NCBI GenBank assembly: GCA_020466095.1 | Contig: CM035809.1 | Span: 20,659,869 to 20,723,868 of the forward strand | DNA: 64,000 nt | Source: Chlorops oryzae | Taxonomy: Eukaryota > Arthropoda > Insecta > Diptera > Chloropidae | Direction of reading: 5' to 3' | In this document: in pieces, positions 24,556-37,205 of the stretch | How positions within the stretch are numbered: the stretch's first letter is position 1 | Layout of the letters: each line of letters starts with the position of its first letter | Made by a program: the position numbers and the translations under genes | Notes under the pieces: generated by a model | Database searches by the model: none | What the model was told of the DNA's origin: nothing | Seen by the model: the letters and a program-made list of their open reading frames with translations, nothing else

Positions 24556-25205
24556 GGTATGAACTGTTATGACTACACCATCCGTAAGTGTAAGCAAGTC
24601 TTTGATTTTGTGTTTGGCAATCTTATCCTTTGCCATTCTCCTTCTTGCCAGTGCAGGACAGTGTGGCACAAAAGGTGTGCCGCTGTCTCGATGTCCTCTA
24701 GACATAGTCTGCATGTGTCATCCTCAGCAAGTCTCATCTTCCTGGGATGACACAAGAAGTTACCATGCCCTGTTACCAATGATGTCAGCCAGCTGAGGGT
24801 GTCCGATTAAGGCTTAGTGCCCTCTTTGTTCCTGTGACCCATTGCTCTTTTATCGCCAGCATCGCCCGTCTGCAAGTCCTCAACCCGCTCCAACGACTTT
24901 GGTACAGTAGGTTTATCCACTTCATGACAGTCGAACTGATTTTGCTCCAACCTAGTGGAACGTATGGGTCGGGGACCGTAAGGTTCCTAGCTGGAACCCT
25001 GCCTTGCAAGGTCGTCCGCCTTTTCATTTTGGTCAACACCTGAATCTGCCTTAACCCACAAGAGTGTAACTTCGTTGATGGAAGCACATTCACGAAGTTT
25101 CATAGAAAATTCCTGTACCAGACTATTGTGTATGGTCGTTCGCTCCATGCTCTTGATCACCGCTTGGTTGTCGAGTCCGATCAGAAATCGCTTCTGTATG
25201 GACAT
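24556..25205 (-). mobile_element. LINE ORF2 fragment: RNase H end plus C-terminal knuckle
   Basis: Reading the minus strand, 24987-25205 encodes the end of an RNase H domain (GLDNQAVIKSM, VTLLWVKADSGVDQNEKADD, LARQGS), the usual form in R1/jockey-group LINEs. After a linker, 24573-24779 encodes VTGHGNFLCHPRKMRLAEDD, then TCRLCLED and AAHLLCHT, the CxxC...H...C region near the protein end. Stops interrupt the linker and the remainder. The element is 5'-truncated and inactive. Confidence 0.8.
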
Positions 25206-25379
25206 GCCATATTTGACCTTTCAGAAATTTACTTATGACCAGCAATATTTATTTAATTCTCCTTTAAGCCGAGGACATACATAAGGTTTTCGTTTTAATT
25301 TTTGCATATTTAAGGGAAGAACAGATCCGAAGAGCACTGAGGAAGGCCGGCCCATCTGTAATCAAGAATCTACGCCATG

Positions 25380-25910
25380 AGTAATAAAGTCATTTCTAAT
25401 TGCATCAGAATTCCACAAAAAAATAAATAAGTACATAATTCAGTTTGTCAAATAAAAGGTTCAAAAGGATTTCAGGATGTTAAACAAAAGAATCAATTCA
25501 AAGCAAACTGAATTATTCAAATTTACTTGATTGAACAAACAATTCAAGCCTTATGTAAACATTTTCATCAAGCGTTCCACGTCGAGATACCAAAGAAAAA
25601 CATCATATGTATGAACAAGGATTGACAAAAAGGATGTGCTCTTCTGCATGCATTCATACAAACCTACATTGAGACTGACTCCAGTTGATTTAATTCCAAT
25701 CAAGGGTCCAACGATGTGAGCATGGAAGTCCTTCGTAATTGTATCAGTATTCCACAAAAATAATTCAATTTTGTGAGTTAAAGTCTCGAAAGGATTAGAC
25801 ATGCTGATTAAAAGAATCGAAGGAAAGCAAACTGAATTATTCAAACTTTCTTAATTAAAGAATTAAAGCTCTCGGAAAACATTCATCAAGCCTTCATCTG
25901 TTAATACCAA
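25380..25910. repeat. diverged ~340-bp tandem duplication
   Basis: Blocks recur in order about 340 bp apart: TCTAATTGCATCAGAATTCC (25395) against CGTAATTGTATCAGTATTCC (25733), AAGCAAACTGAATTATTCAA at both 25502 and 25827, and CATTTTCATCAAGC against CATTCATCAAGC. The two units are joined directly, and no terminal repeats or coding sequence are evident. Confidence 0.6.
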
Positions 25911-26437
25911 AAAAATACAAAAAAAAAAGGGGGAAAAAACAACGAATATATGAAGGACGAGAGGCCGACCCCAAGCGGTAAATAAAGCACCATCACTGCT
26001 GGCGACAGACGAGGAAGAATGGGAAAACGAATCGAATTAATTCAACGCTTTCGTTTCAATTTCCAATTTAATCTGTTCTTGAAGTGCTCAGAATACGCAA
26101 TGTCATCGGACGATGAGGATGAGAAGGAGGCTGACACGACGATGGCGACGTAAATGCTTCTGAAGTTAATGACAAAATGTCGCTATGCAACCGTTGACCA
26201 TCGGACCATGAGGATAAAAATTTAACCCACATATACGTATATCTGTATGTATGTACCAAAAAAGCTGCCTACTCTCGGTGTCTGTGTGCTGGAAAAGTCG
26301 CACGGTCGAAGGCATAGCGAATTGACCACCATCAGCCCACGTTTGCGCCGTGTGCACATAAATACCGGGCAAGCACATGTCACAAGTTTCTGGTGGACAC
26401 ATCGCAAATCATTTCCCGCAGACGGAGACCGCAACAG

Positions 26438-26480
26438 CCATTCATTCATTCATTCATTCATTCATTCATTCATTCGTTCA
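26438..26480. repeat. ATTC microsatellite
   Basis: About ten uninterrupted copies of the tetranucleotide CATT/ATTC, ending in a variant CGTT. Confidence 0.9.
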
Positions 26481-27989
26481 TATATATTCCTACAAAATGA
26501 TGACTCTGGGCTTGACGGGGAAAAATCGAGAAGATGAGAAAACGCGTAGGTAAAGCAAAAAAGGATGGATGACACATTTTCTGTAGAAATGCAAATATCG
26601 AATTTACTAACTAAAGAAAATTGATTGAATGAATGGACAACAATAACAACAGGCCAGTGGATACGATATATGTGACCAACCAAGCATGAAATTATTTTCG
26701 ATGCAGTGGACACCTTTTCCTCCCTTGATCGGTATGAGAAGCGTGCGTCAACGCTTGGACACACAAATTCCACACACATGCATGCTTAGCCTGTAATCCG
26801 TAATCCAATTTGACCTTCCTCATTTATTTTATTATTATTTTTATTGGTTTTAGACGTAAGCATTTCATTTGGACTTTTGCGTTTGACAGTTTCACTTTTT
26901 TTCCATCTCTCGTTTTTTTTTTTTCGTTTTTTGTTTCTTTAAATTATTGCGCCATTTACAACGCCCACGTGATTACCTTCGCCCAGTGAGGAACCCGCTG
27001 ACGTAAACGTAAGACGACGATTCATTCCTCCTTCTGCAGTAGACCAAGCAAATTGATCACATTACACCCACACATATCAAATAACAAGACACAGTAGTGT
27101 CCCCAAGGAGACCAGGCAGCGATAAAATGCCACAAGAAATGTTCAACAAATTTCGTCAAATCGACGATTTTCTTTTTTTTTTTTTTTTGGTTTTTTTGTG
27201 AAAATGGCAAGTGAAATTGACAGAAGAGAACAGACGTAAAAAATAAAAATGATAATAAAAAAAAAAAGAAAGTAAAGCGAAAACGTCAGAAGGAGAAAAT
27301 TGACATGACACGTAAGATAAAAACTGGCCGCAACGACGAAGCTTAAGTACTCTACAAAATTCCTTCATTAGTGAGTTACCCCAAGAATCCGTTTGATTGG
27401 ATCTAATTTAATTACTCCAACTTACATGGCTTAATAAATTAGCTCAAATTTGGTTAGCTTTCCTGGAGTCGACTTTGGGTTATGTATTCATCAGCACTTG
27501 AAGGCAGTGCAAATTGTGTTAAAAGAGACCCCGCCCGTTGTCGTAGAATGCTTGTTATGCTTAAGGAAGGGTGCAAATCCTTGCGGAATTGTAGTAAAAT
27601 CCTTCGAAAGAGAAGTTACCAAAGGACACGCAAGGAATGATGGATAAAACATTCAAACGAAATAATCGTTAAGGTTAAAATATTGTGAGAAAAAAGAAAA
27701 TGTGAAAGCTTCATTTTATTGCAGTCATAAAAGGAAAAGTCGAAATGGGTCTAAGTCGTTAAATGGAAATTAAAGGAGAATGCAATGCATTGTCGAACAA
27801 AAAGAAAAGAAGCTCATTTTAAAGGCAATGAAGGTTGTTATAGATCCATTTTAAAGAGATAAGATCTGACGTTTACGACTCGAAGAATATCCTTATTGGC
27901 TATGAGGTGATTATGTGAATTAGTGTTAAAGATGCAATGGAATCCAGTCCAGATATCTTTACTCTTATAGTAATTTTCAAAGATTTTCT
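26481..27989. other. gene-free stretch
   Basis: No supported gene. Long T runs occur near 26915-26935 and 27170-27190. Confidence 0.5.
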
Positions 27990-28029
27990 TTAAGAGGTTA
28001 ACAAAAGAAATTTAACACCTGCGATTAGT

Positions 28030-28625
28030 GGACCTGCGAGGGTACAGTCTTCGGAAGGATGCGCATTTGGCGAACCCTCGGCCTGTAGCCAAATCTAAGG
28101 CAGTACGTTGACCGGGTATGGGATCAAACTGGTGTCGTGTTGTGGCTCACGGTGTATGAAGGGTTGACCAGATGACCTTATACATTCAACTGGATCTTAC
28201 TATACCTACAACTTATAACAGTCCCCAAAAGGGACCGTCTTCGGAAGGTTACGAGTCGGGCATAACAACGGCCCCTAGCCAAGGCTTCACCTGTAGGTTG
28301 ATCGGGTATTTGATCAAACGGAAAGTTAATTGTGGATCACAGTACAAGAACGTTGAACCATATGACCTTAACATAGTTCAATTGGGACTGAGAGCCCCAG
28401 AACGGAGTGAAGCGGTTCTGCCCAGTCTGGAGATGCCTTGACTGTGGGAATTTCGCTGTCACTGTTGGTATGTTATGTATTTACTCGACTAAAGTATGCT
28501 GACATTGTCAATGCCCACTTCGGAGTTTAAATCGGTACGCTTAATGCAGCGGCCACAGGCGTTAACTGGGTATGGAATTAAGTGCCGTGCAGAGCAAAAC
28601 CATGACCATATACTTCACGTTAATA
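28030..28625. repeat. three diverged copies of a ~150-bp sequence
   Basis: Copy 1 (about 28045-28195) and copy 2 (about 28222-28385) share GTCTTCGGAAGG, a CCTGTAG/CCTGTAGG block, GTTGAYCGGGTAT, GATCAAAC, a GTGG-TCAC block and ATGACCTTA in the same order. A weaker third copy (about 28517-28612) keeps CTTCGGAG, AACTGGGTATG and CATGACCATATAC. They are less AT-rich than their surroundings. I do not recognise the family. Confidence 0.55.
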
Positions 28626-28649
28626 CCCCCAATAATGCCTGATATAGCT

Positions 28650-31600
28650 CTCATTTTAAATTGCAAAAACGAAGGATAAAACAAAACAAAAAATATCACA
28701 GTAGAACGTGGGCGGTGTGGGTACAATAAAATGGAAATTGATATAAAAGTTTCGCGTCACAAAGCCAAGAAACTTTCAATATTTAAAAAAACGGATATGT
28801 TTTTCGTGTCTGTGTCCGTCACTTACAGTCCCGACGATAAGAAGGGCGAAAGTTGCTTACGGCAAATAAAAACATTTAAAAGTTACGAATGAAAAGTTTG
28901 AGAAAAGTTTCCAAATACCATGAATTCATGCAAGTTGGTCCTTTTGACGCAGCTAAAATAGCAAGGATAACTTCAAGGCGAGTCGAAACGATTGACTTCT
29001 TTGAGGTTTTGAAGTCAATTAAACGCGTGCTTTTTTTTTTTTTTTTTTTTGGTAGTGAGGCCGTCCGAACATTGTAAAATAAGAGCATAATATTAAAGAA
29101 AAAACAGCAGTACAGTGAAACCTCTCATTAAATAACTCGGTATGTAATATGCAATTAAACTCCCAAAATTTCTACTAAAATTAACCTTAAAACTTTCCAG
29201 AAAAAGAAGATGCAAAAAAAAAAAAAACGAGCCCAGGCAACCTCTTCAAGTGGTTCGCATTTTGGGTATAGGTCAACTATGTGGAACCCGCCTCCTTTTT
29301 GAAAAAAAAAAGAAACAAAACAAAGGAAAGAAAACCACAAGAAACATCGAAAGAACAGCGAGAAAAAATATTCCAACGAATCATGTTACGAAGTTTTACA
29401 CGAGCAAAGCCGTTGGCGTATCGCCTTTACGCCCAGTTAAATACTACCCTTAGGCATCAAAACAGCAAAAGCCGGCATTACGAGGAATTACGCAAGCGAA
29501 TTAAGAACACAAGAATACAGAACACGAAGAAAAAGAAGAAGAAGAACGCGCAACAAAATCATAATGTCTGGACTGCAGAGAACACAGGGGGAGGAGTAGC
29601 GAAAAAGAAACGAACAATATGAGACTTGAGGGAGGACGTGGAATTACCCCCAAATTCCAAATTTGCATTTCATAAAAAATCGCATCCTTGGACAAGGAAT
29701 TTTTGATCGCAAAAAGACGTGGAGTCTGATGCCGCCGCCGCCGCCGCCGACGATGAAGTTGATAAAGTTGATGACTGCAGAGTACTTGACGTTAAGGTTT
29801 ATATTTTGCCGTTGCCCCACGCCCGTTGCCTTGACTGTTGATGGCGATGGCCATGGCCGTGGTCATGGCGATTCTTCAGGCATGTTACAATTTTGTACTG
29901 TGATTAACTGGAATATTCCTTGGAGATTCTATCGAAGGCGTCCTTTTTTAGTCACAGCAAGCAACTTTAAGCATGGACCTCTTATATTGTTGCGTTGTGT
30001 GTTTACCACTCAGAAAATCGATGCTCAAATAACAAAAGCTGGACTCCTAAACACAATTGATGCATAAATTTACACATGGACCACAATCTTGTGCGCGCTG
30101 TAGATGAGCTTGGGGGCGGTCATAAGGTTGTGACCGCCGACGGCACTAGTCGTGTTGTGCCTTTTGTCTTTACTCGATCATTACTGTCGGGAGGTATGGA
30201 GGCTGGTGATGATTTGAATGTTGCTGAAGTTTTTTTTTTTTTTTTTTAAATATTTTTATTGCTTTGATTGCTGAATGTTTTGTTGCAGGCGAAATTTGTT
30301 GCCGCTGAAGAAGTACCAGAGCATTGCTTGCAGCTGTGTTTGAGGATGTGTGTTGCTCAGGTCGTTGCCGTTGCCGTTGCTGTTTGTTGGGTGTTGATGT
30401 TGATGTTGCTTTGGCAACAAATTCTAGTTCCTCCACGGTTCGGCTTGTTTTGCAGCTGCTTTGGATTTCATTCGAGTGGCCTTTAGCCATTGCCAATATT
30501 GCGCTCTCTAAGGTGAGGTCCATGGCAACGCATTCCGATCATATGATGCTCAACATTTCGTGGTGTTTGTTTGTTTGTTGCTCATCGGAGAGGAATGCTA
30601 ATTTGATTTCATTGTAATTAAATTAATTTATTTACATGGTTTTCCGATTTTTCAAATTAATCTCGTTTTATACGCTCTTCAGGAAAATCACACCGTTGCC
30701 ATGACGTTGCCTCCAACAGCGATACAAGAATGCTACCGACATTAGAATTCTTGTAATCGCACGGCATGGAGGGTGGTGCGGTTCCATTACTTTGGCATTG
30801 CTCACCTTGTTTTTTCCCGGAGAGGCTTTCTTCTATTTCCATTTGGAAGGATTTTCTTTTTTTCTTTCAATGTTTGTTACTTTATTTTTTTTTTATCGTT
30901 TTCATTGCTAACTGAAGCACCGAAGTACTTATCCTGACACGTGCGATTCCTTCGTCTGATTGTTTTTCCTGATTTATGTCTGTTTTGTTAAATTATACTT
31001 AAAACATCACACACAAGCAAGTGTTTGCGGATTTTTATAATGGATTATTATAGCAATTTATAAATATTTCTTATTTCTATTTGCCCTCGAGGCTTCCGGT
31101 TCTTTTTGGGTGGAACACGTCAATCTCTGTACAAGTAACCCACACAGAGAACGACTAAATTGAGACACATATAAATCAAATAATAAAAAATGTGCGCACA
31201 CCAAAAAAAAAAATATAAAAAACAGAACAAGAAAAAAGGATCAATGTCAGCTGGGGGAATCCGAAATTTTGGGGCAAAGAAGTAAAAAGAAGCTAGCCAT
31301 TTGCAAAAAGGATAAGGGCACTTTCAGTTACTTAACCTGTTTTTAATCTAATACAAAAAACACAAAAAATACAAAAACCATTTGAGGTAATTTAACGTCC
31401 CCTTTTTCTTCCTTTGGAGGATATTCACCACAAAAAAACAAAAAAAAAAAAACAGTTGAACTAATTCTAATAAATTTCTCGCTAGACATATCTTTCTACC
31501 TCACTCCCAACTGACTGAAGGAATATAAATCGTTAAAGTATTTTTATCGCAGCAAGAAAACAATTTCCTCTTGTTATAAAATCCTCCTTCCATGGACGGG

Positions 31601-33240
31601 GACACTCTCTTTTCCTAGCTGCCAAAAAAAAAAAATAAGAATGTTTGCCAAAAAAAAAGGACTTTACAAACCCGGCAATCCAAGTTTGTCCTCTCGCTCT
31701 CTTGGAGTGATTGATGAAGCCTTCAGGGAAAATTGTTGAATCTCCCTCGAATCTGTTACATTTTATTAGGGACATAAGAGACAGCCTTCCGTATCTAATT
31801 GTCATGTTTAAATAACAACAACAAATGAGCGTTTAATAACGTGTACCAAGGAAATGGATTTACGTCAAGAAAGAATAGAAGATCCGGATTTCTTTCGAAT
31901 GGACAGTAAATAAGTAAAAGTCAAAAGTAAAATGTGTGCATAATCGATTAATTGCTCTCAATTAATTTCAATTTAGTCACAAAAACATGTGGATGGAGAG
32001 TTTGGTGAAGCTTTTTCCCCCACAGCATCGCTTCGACCTCGAATCAGTTGTCATGCTTTCAAACGTTTTCATCTCGAAATCGATTTATTTTCCGCTGTTT
32101 TGTGGCCAAAGGAAAGCGGAGAAAGAAGCTAGTCGAAAGTGGAGAGAATTAGCTAACAACGTGTTAAAGCATTCAGAGTAACGCGGAAATTGTGAAACTG
32201 TGTTTCGGCCTTGTTGTGGGACGGTTGGTTGGTTGGTTTTCTCCACGATTAGGCAGGCTTTCATTTTGCTGCTATTGTTGCATCCTTATTTCCATAGAAA
32301 GGAACAATTTTCTTTTGTGGGAGAAACAGGAAAACGGAAGCATTAAAAAGCCGGAAGCGTTTTTCACGAATCGCTGTTTTTTTTTTTTTTTGTTGTGGAA
32401 CAACATAAACCGTCTGGACGAAAAGTCGTCGAAAATGCAAAATTTTACGACTCGCTGGCGAAAACAAAAAAAAAAAATTATTGTGTTTTCCATCTCATCG
32501 CTGCTGGATGATGCCTCTCTGATTTGTATGCAAAGCGCAAACTTTTGAGAGCCAATTTGTTAGGGCTTGAAGCCTCGAGTGTCGTTGTCATTAGAAGAGC
32601 CATTTAAATGCGATTCTAGAAACGAGCATCATGAAGCGCTTTAAGTGCCTTTCAATTTGCTCTCACGAAGTACCGACTCTTTTGGGTAAGTTCTCATGTT
32701 TCTAGTGTGCGTTAAATCGCTTCTGAGTGATGGAAGTCAAATGAAATTTGTACATTTTTTGTTTGTTTCCGGATATTTTCATATTTTGGATGTTGGAGAG
32801 GAAGGAGAGATTTGCTCTGGTCTCGTCTATTTTTCAAAGTGGTCTTCATTGGATGACAGGTGCGTATGCAGAAAGTTATTTCAGGAGAGAGTTTTCTTTT
32901 CATATTCCTCCATTTCAGATGGGTCTGATGCCACAATTCACCCCTTGCGTGCGTCCCTGTTGGAAGGAAATCTATTACTTTCGAGAATTGGTTTGATAAA
33001 TTATTTCTTTTGAGTAGCTTAATTATGTCTTTGAATTTTCTTCCACAGGATGTTAAGTTGATTAACCCGTTTTCGTTTGCTGTTTATCCATCATCATAGC
33101 CTTTCTCGACCGTCAGCAACGTCAAAATTGAAATGTTCAAGGACAAAGAAAAATAGCTTTTTGAAAAACTGTCTGTCTGGGGGAGCTCCCTTCGGCTTCG
33201 AGAGTTGACACCTGTGATTAAGAACCTTATTTACATACAA
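28650..33240. other. gene-free stretch with low-complexity patches
   Basis: I see no supported gene. Notable patches are long T or A runs (29030-29050, 30230-30247), a GCC run at 29732-29751, and a CAACGG/GTTGCC-rich patch near 30360-30410 that makes a glutamine-rich frame on the minus strand. Confidence 0.45.
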
Positions 33241-33245
33241 TTTAA

Positions 33246-33442
33246 CCCTTTCGCTACTAAGTAAATATTATCTTTTTAATGAGTTAACATTTATCTTACT
33301 GTGCAACAGGGTGAAGAACATTAATAAGGGTCCGTTGAGTAGCTTTTTAAACACTTTATACAAATTGAAAGGGATAAATTCGCTGTTGTTGTTGCATTTC
33401 ATATGTCATATCATCATACAAAACGACTTTTGCTTTTAAGGG
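33246..33442. mobile_element. possible TTAA-flanked MITE, weak
   Basis: TTAA|CCCTTTCGCT opens at 33242 and AAGGG|TTAA closes at 33446, resembling the ends of the two 119-bp elements at 34882 and 35115. Inner ends match poorly, so this may be an older relative or chance. Confidence 0.3.
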
Positions 33443-33559
33443 TTAAAAAGGACCTCATTTGTCTTATTAAATAACTTCGCTAATTTGGAGAATTTTGAAT
33501 TATTTGAAATCTACTTAAGCTCTTTTCGCTTTACGCCTACTTTCCTTTTAAAACAAGCA

Positions 33560-34108
33560 AACTACTTTTTTTTTTGAATTGAATTTATTATAAGTAGTTT
33601 AGTTTTTTTAATTTTTTTAAATAATTTAATTTATTTAATTTTTTTAATTTTTGTAATTAATTTAATTTTTTCTGCCGAAGGCTCTCTGGGCAGTGCAGTT
33701 CTATTTTATAAGCGTAGTATGTAATATTATACCTCTAACTAATAAATAAATTATTTAATTAATTTAATTTGTTTTTTAATTTTTTAATTCAATTAATTTA
33801 ATTTAATTTTAAGATTAATTTATTTTTTTAATTTAATTAATTCAATGTAATTTCTTTAAATTAAATTAATTTAATTGAATTTTTAATTAAATTAATTTAA
33901 TTTGAATTTTTTAATTAATTAATTTAATTTAATTTTAATTTAATTATTAATTTAATTTTATAATTAAAATAATATAATTTAATTTTTTAATTAAATTAGT
34001 TAAATTAATTTTTTATTTAAATTAATTTAATTTATTTTAGTTTTAAAATTTATTTAATTACTTTTTAATTTTTAAATTAATTTAATTTATTAATTTAAAA
34101 AAAATGTT
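33560..34108. repeat. TTTAATTAAATT-rich low-complexity tract
   Basis: About 500 bp built almost only of TTAATTTAATT-like words, interrupted once by a normal-composition patch (33672-33740). It is a degenerate microsatellite-like tract. Confidence 0.85.
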
Positions 34109-34881
34109 CTTCACAGAACATTGTACCTACCTATATGACGGCACAAAACACGCTCAAAACTCCCATCCAACAGCTTCAAAAATTAATAATAAAAAAGGAC
34201 TTAAGAAAGAAAGAAAAAAAAACAGAAGGCACATATTGCCGATTGAGATAATTTATGTAAAAAGACATTACGTTAAATTGTCGAACATAAAACTTAATTA
34301 TGTGGAAAATGTGCATTGCCCTCTTCTTTTTAGCCTTTGAAACGTTCAACCCTCTTCAATTTTTTTTTTATATTCTTTTTGAGTCCTTTCTATCGTTGAG
34401 GGAATATGAGCATAAAGAGTGCTTCGGGCTTAAATCAATAAAAAGATAATCCAGCACTTAACCGAATAAGATCAAAAAATATTCAAATTAAATGTGTCAA
34501 GTGTCAAGAATCATGAGCTTAAGTTTTTGCCGCAAGCTTCAATAGCGAGATACATAATAAAACGAAAAAAACTTTTTCCGGAAGCTTCTTTTGTTAAGAG
34601 GGTGCTACTTATGGCGGTAAAAGATTACCAATATCTATGGGCTTTTCTGGAATACTTATTAACATAAACAAATAAGTTTTTTCCTGCATGGATGGGAATA
34701 TTAACGTAATTCGATTTAACTTAATGAAGCAGCTGGTTCGAATCGTTTTTTAAATTTTGATGGGAGTAGCAACTGAAAACTTATCAATATAGGAAAAAGT
34801 TCTGAACCAAACTTTGAAATAAGCGAGTTGAGCTTATTGGGTTAATCATGGAACTGAATTGATTTTGAGAGTACTATTTAA

Positions 34882-35000
34882 CCCTTTAACGAATGAGGAA
34901 CACATTTTTTTAACGCTTTATAGCATATACTGCATTTACAGCATTGCTTTAAACCGTTAAACTTATTTGGAAACAACTTTGTCCCTTATGCATTAAAGGG
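34882..35000. mobile_element. 119-bp piggyBac-type MITE, copy 1
   Basis: TTAA (34878-34881) and TTAA (35001-35004) flank an element starting CCCTTTAACGAAT and ending CATTAAAGGG. TTAA duplications with CCC-starting ends are typical of piggyBac elements. A second element of the same length and layout lies at 35115-35233. Shared inner blocks include AACATTGCTTTAAA/AGCATTGCTTTAAA and GTTAAACTT. Confidence 0.75.
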
Positions 35001-35114
35001 TTAATGTGACAATGTCAAGAAATCAGATATACACACATTCCATTGAGAGATATTGTACGGAAATTTTGTATTAGTTCCCTATGGAGAAAAATTCCCAATG
35101 GAGGAGTTCATTAA

Positions 35115-35233
35115 CCCTTTAACGGATAGGGAACAAATATTTCTTTCAACATTATTTTAACGGTTGATGATATCCACTGAGTCAAACATTGCTTTAAATA
35201 GTTAAACTTGTGAGGAGAAAAAGAGTGAAAGGG
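35115..35233. mobile_element. 119-bp piggyBac-type MITE, copy 2
   Basis: It is flanked by TTAA at 35111-35114 and 35234-35237. It starts CCCTTTAACGGAT and ends GAAAGGG. Length and order of inner blocks match the copy at 34882-35000 in the same orientation, with many substitutions, so both are old or come from different subfamily members. Confidence 0.75.
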
Positions 35234-36044
35234 TTAAGGTTATGTGGTACAGAAAAACAATGCAAAATCAGAGCTAAAGAATAAGAAAATACCTAGAAGA
35301 ATATAAAAATTATTTTAAAAAAGTTGAAGTCAATTTCTTAACCCATTATGTACCCGTTTTTCGACCAGTAAGTTGGGAGAAAAAATTTAATCTCATTCTT
35401 GTGCAAGGTCCGATAATAAAGCTTGAATCGTTCACATCAAAGGCACGTACCTACTAATGAAAAAAAATTTTTTGTACTTATATATTTTTTATTTTTATTT
35501 ATTTATTTATTTTTTCTCCTTCAATTTGATTTGTTGCAGATAAATTCTGGCGCAAGCATTTACTGCATTATTGATTGAAAAGCTCTTGAAGGATCAAAGA
35601 GCAAAATTGATAGATTTTTTTTTGCAAATAAAGCGACCACAAAGCAAGGAAAAAACGAGGTCCTTTGTGTGAAATTATGCCATGCCAGGAGCGGTTGTTT
35701 TTGTTGCACTGGGAACACTCTGCAGGTAATAAAAAATGCTTTCAATGAACAAAGGATTATATTTCATTTGATTTATTTAAAAATAAAGGATTTTGAAAAA
35801 AATATATTCTGGCGATTGGACAATTAACGATCTACATATTGCTTTTTTTCTGGAAGTCTTCAAAAAACAAGAATCAATTATCATAAAAGGACCCACTTTA
35901 TAAGGTAATTCTATTTACAAATACTTTTTTTTGATGATTTCTATAATTTCGAATCCCTTTTCGGTAAATATTTAATTCACAATTTCAGTATTTTCAATGC
36001 AAAATTAAACTGCTTAAACTAGGGACGCAAGAGACCTTGATCAC

Positions 36045-36091
36045 TTATATAGGTTTTTCATTATATAGGTTTTTCATTATATAGGTTTTTA
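36045..36091. repeat. 16-bp tandem repeat, three units
   Basis: TTATATAGGTTTTTCA is repeated at 36045, 36061 and 36077, the first starting with C in place of T and the last running into TTTTAAAGG. Confidence 0.85.
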
Positions 36092-36763
36092 AAGGAATTT
36101 TGGCGCTAAAAATTTTAAAAAAAAACTAATTACAACTAGACCTTTTTGGACCAGTTTGGAACTAGACCCAAACTAGCCACTAGCTCTAGAAACTAGACTT
36201 AAATAGACAAACAAAATTTAGACCAAAATTCTTAGATATTTATCATCTTGAAAATTCTACAATTTTAGAATTTTCACTTTTCTACATATAACTTCATGTG
36301 ATAAATTTTTCGGATTTTTTGGGTTTTTGGTCCAGAACTCTCTAAACTTCCTCTGACCCTCCATTTTTTTTTTTTGTTTTTTTTTTGGTTTATGTCTTAT
36401 ACTTCTTCAACATACCACTGTGGCAAATATAAGCACAACCAAAGATCTTTTTCTCTCGGCACGGCCCTGCAGGTTAACAAGCCAGTTGTCTTAGTTACTG
36501 AGGTCTCGCTTTGAGAGGTAGAAAGGGATTTTCAATACATATATACGTATGTAGATAAAATGAAATTTTGGAGAAATTTCAACGAATCATCTGTGTTTGA
36601 CATTACTGTTTTATAGGCAAATGAAATTGTCTACTACAATACTTATCATGAGTATGTCAGCTCTGAATTCCTAATTACAGAAGAAACATTGAAAAATACC
36701 ATGAAATTTTATCTTTTTTAACGAAGATATTTAAAAATTTTCGCATATCTTGGTCCCAGTTAA

Positions 36764-36950
36764 CCCTTCAATTGCCATGTCTAAGCCTAATAGGAAACGT
36801 AGCTCTTATTTTCACTAAAATTATCAAGAAAGAGTTGTTGGTGGCAAAATATTTAAAAATAAAAACGTTTATCGCATTTTACATTCTTTAACCCTTTAAT
36901 TCCTATGTCTAATCTAATGCAAATTCGGCTCCTATATTCTCAAATATATA
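36764..36950. repeat. 128-bp direct repeat starting TTAACCCTT
   Basis: TTAACCCTTCAATTGCCATG with TCTAAGCCTAAT at 36760 recurs as TTAACCCTTTAATTCCTATG with TCTAATCTAAT at 36888. Both resemble one end of the 119-bp TTAA elements at 34.9-35.2 kb, but no closing inverted end is clear. Confidence 0.5.
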
Positions 36951-37040
36951 TTCATATATTCATATTCAACTTTTTTGGTGATCAAAAATAAAAATTAAAT
37001 GTATTTATCCCATTTTATTTCTATGGGGAGGGCACTGCAC

Positions 37041-37197
37041 CAGTGCCGTAACAACCATAGGGACAAGAGGGGGCTTTGCACCCCCACGCATTTTTGTTTT
37101 TGCCCATGAATAAAATTGAAAAAATAATTTTTGCCCCCCACGCAAATGGGAAAAATAATTTTGCCCCTCCACGCAAAACAGAATTGCTACGGCACTG
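37041..37197. mobile_element. 157-bp hAT-type MITE with perfect 8-bp target duplication
   Basis: The ends are CAGTGCCGTAACAA and TTGCTACGGCACTG (inverted, 13 of 14 bases). Identical CACTGCAC octamers flank the element at 37033-37040 and 37198-37205. The interior has a duplicated CCCCMCACGCA motif near 37080, 37136 and 37167. It does not encode a protein. Confidence 0.92.
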
Positions 37198-37205
37198 CAC
37201 TGCAC

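Noticed and set aside
29281..29622. Lysine/asparagine-rich frame of 113 codons
   Set aside because: Composition follows A-rich DNA; no recognisable motif.
30170..30523. Glutamine/serine-rich frame of 117 codons on the minus strand with an ATG
   Set aside because: Low complexity driven by a CAACGG-rich patch and a poly-lysine run from a T tract. It could be an exon of a Q-rich protein, but there is no conserved domain or clear splice partner.
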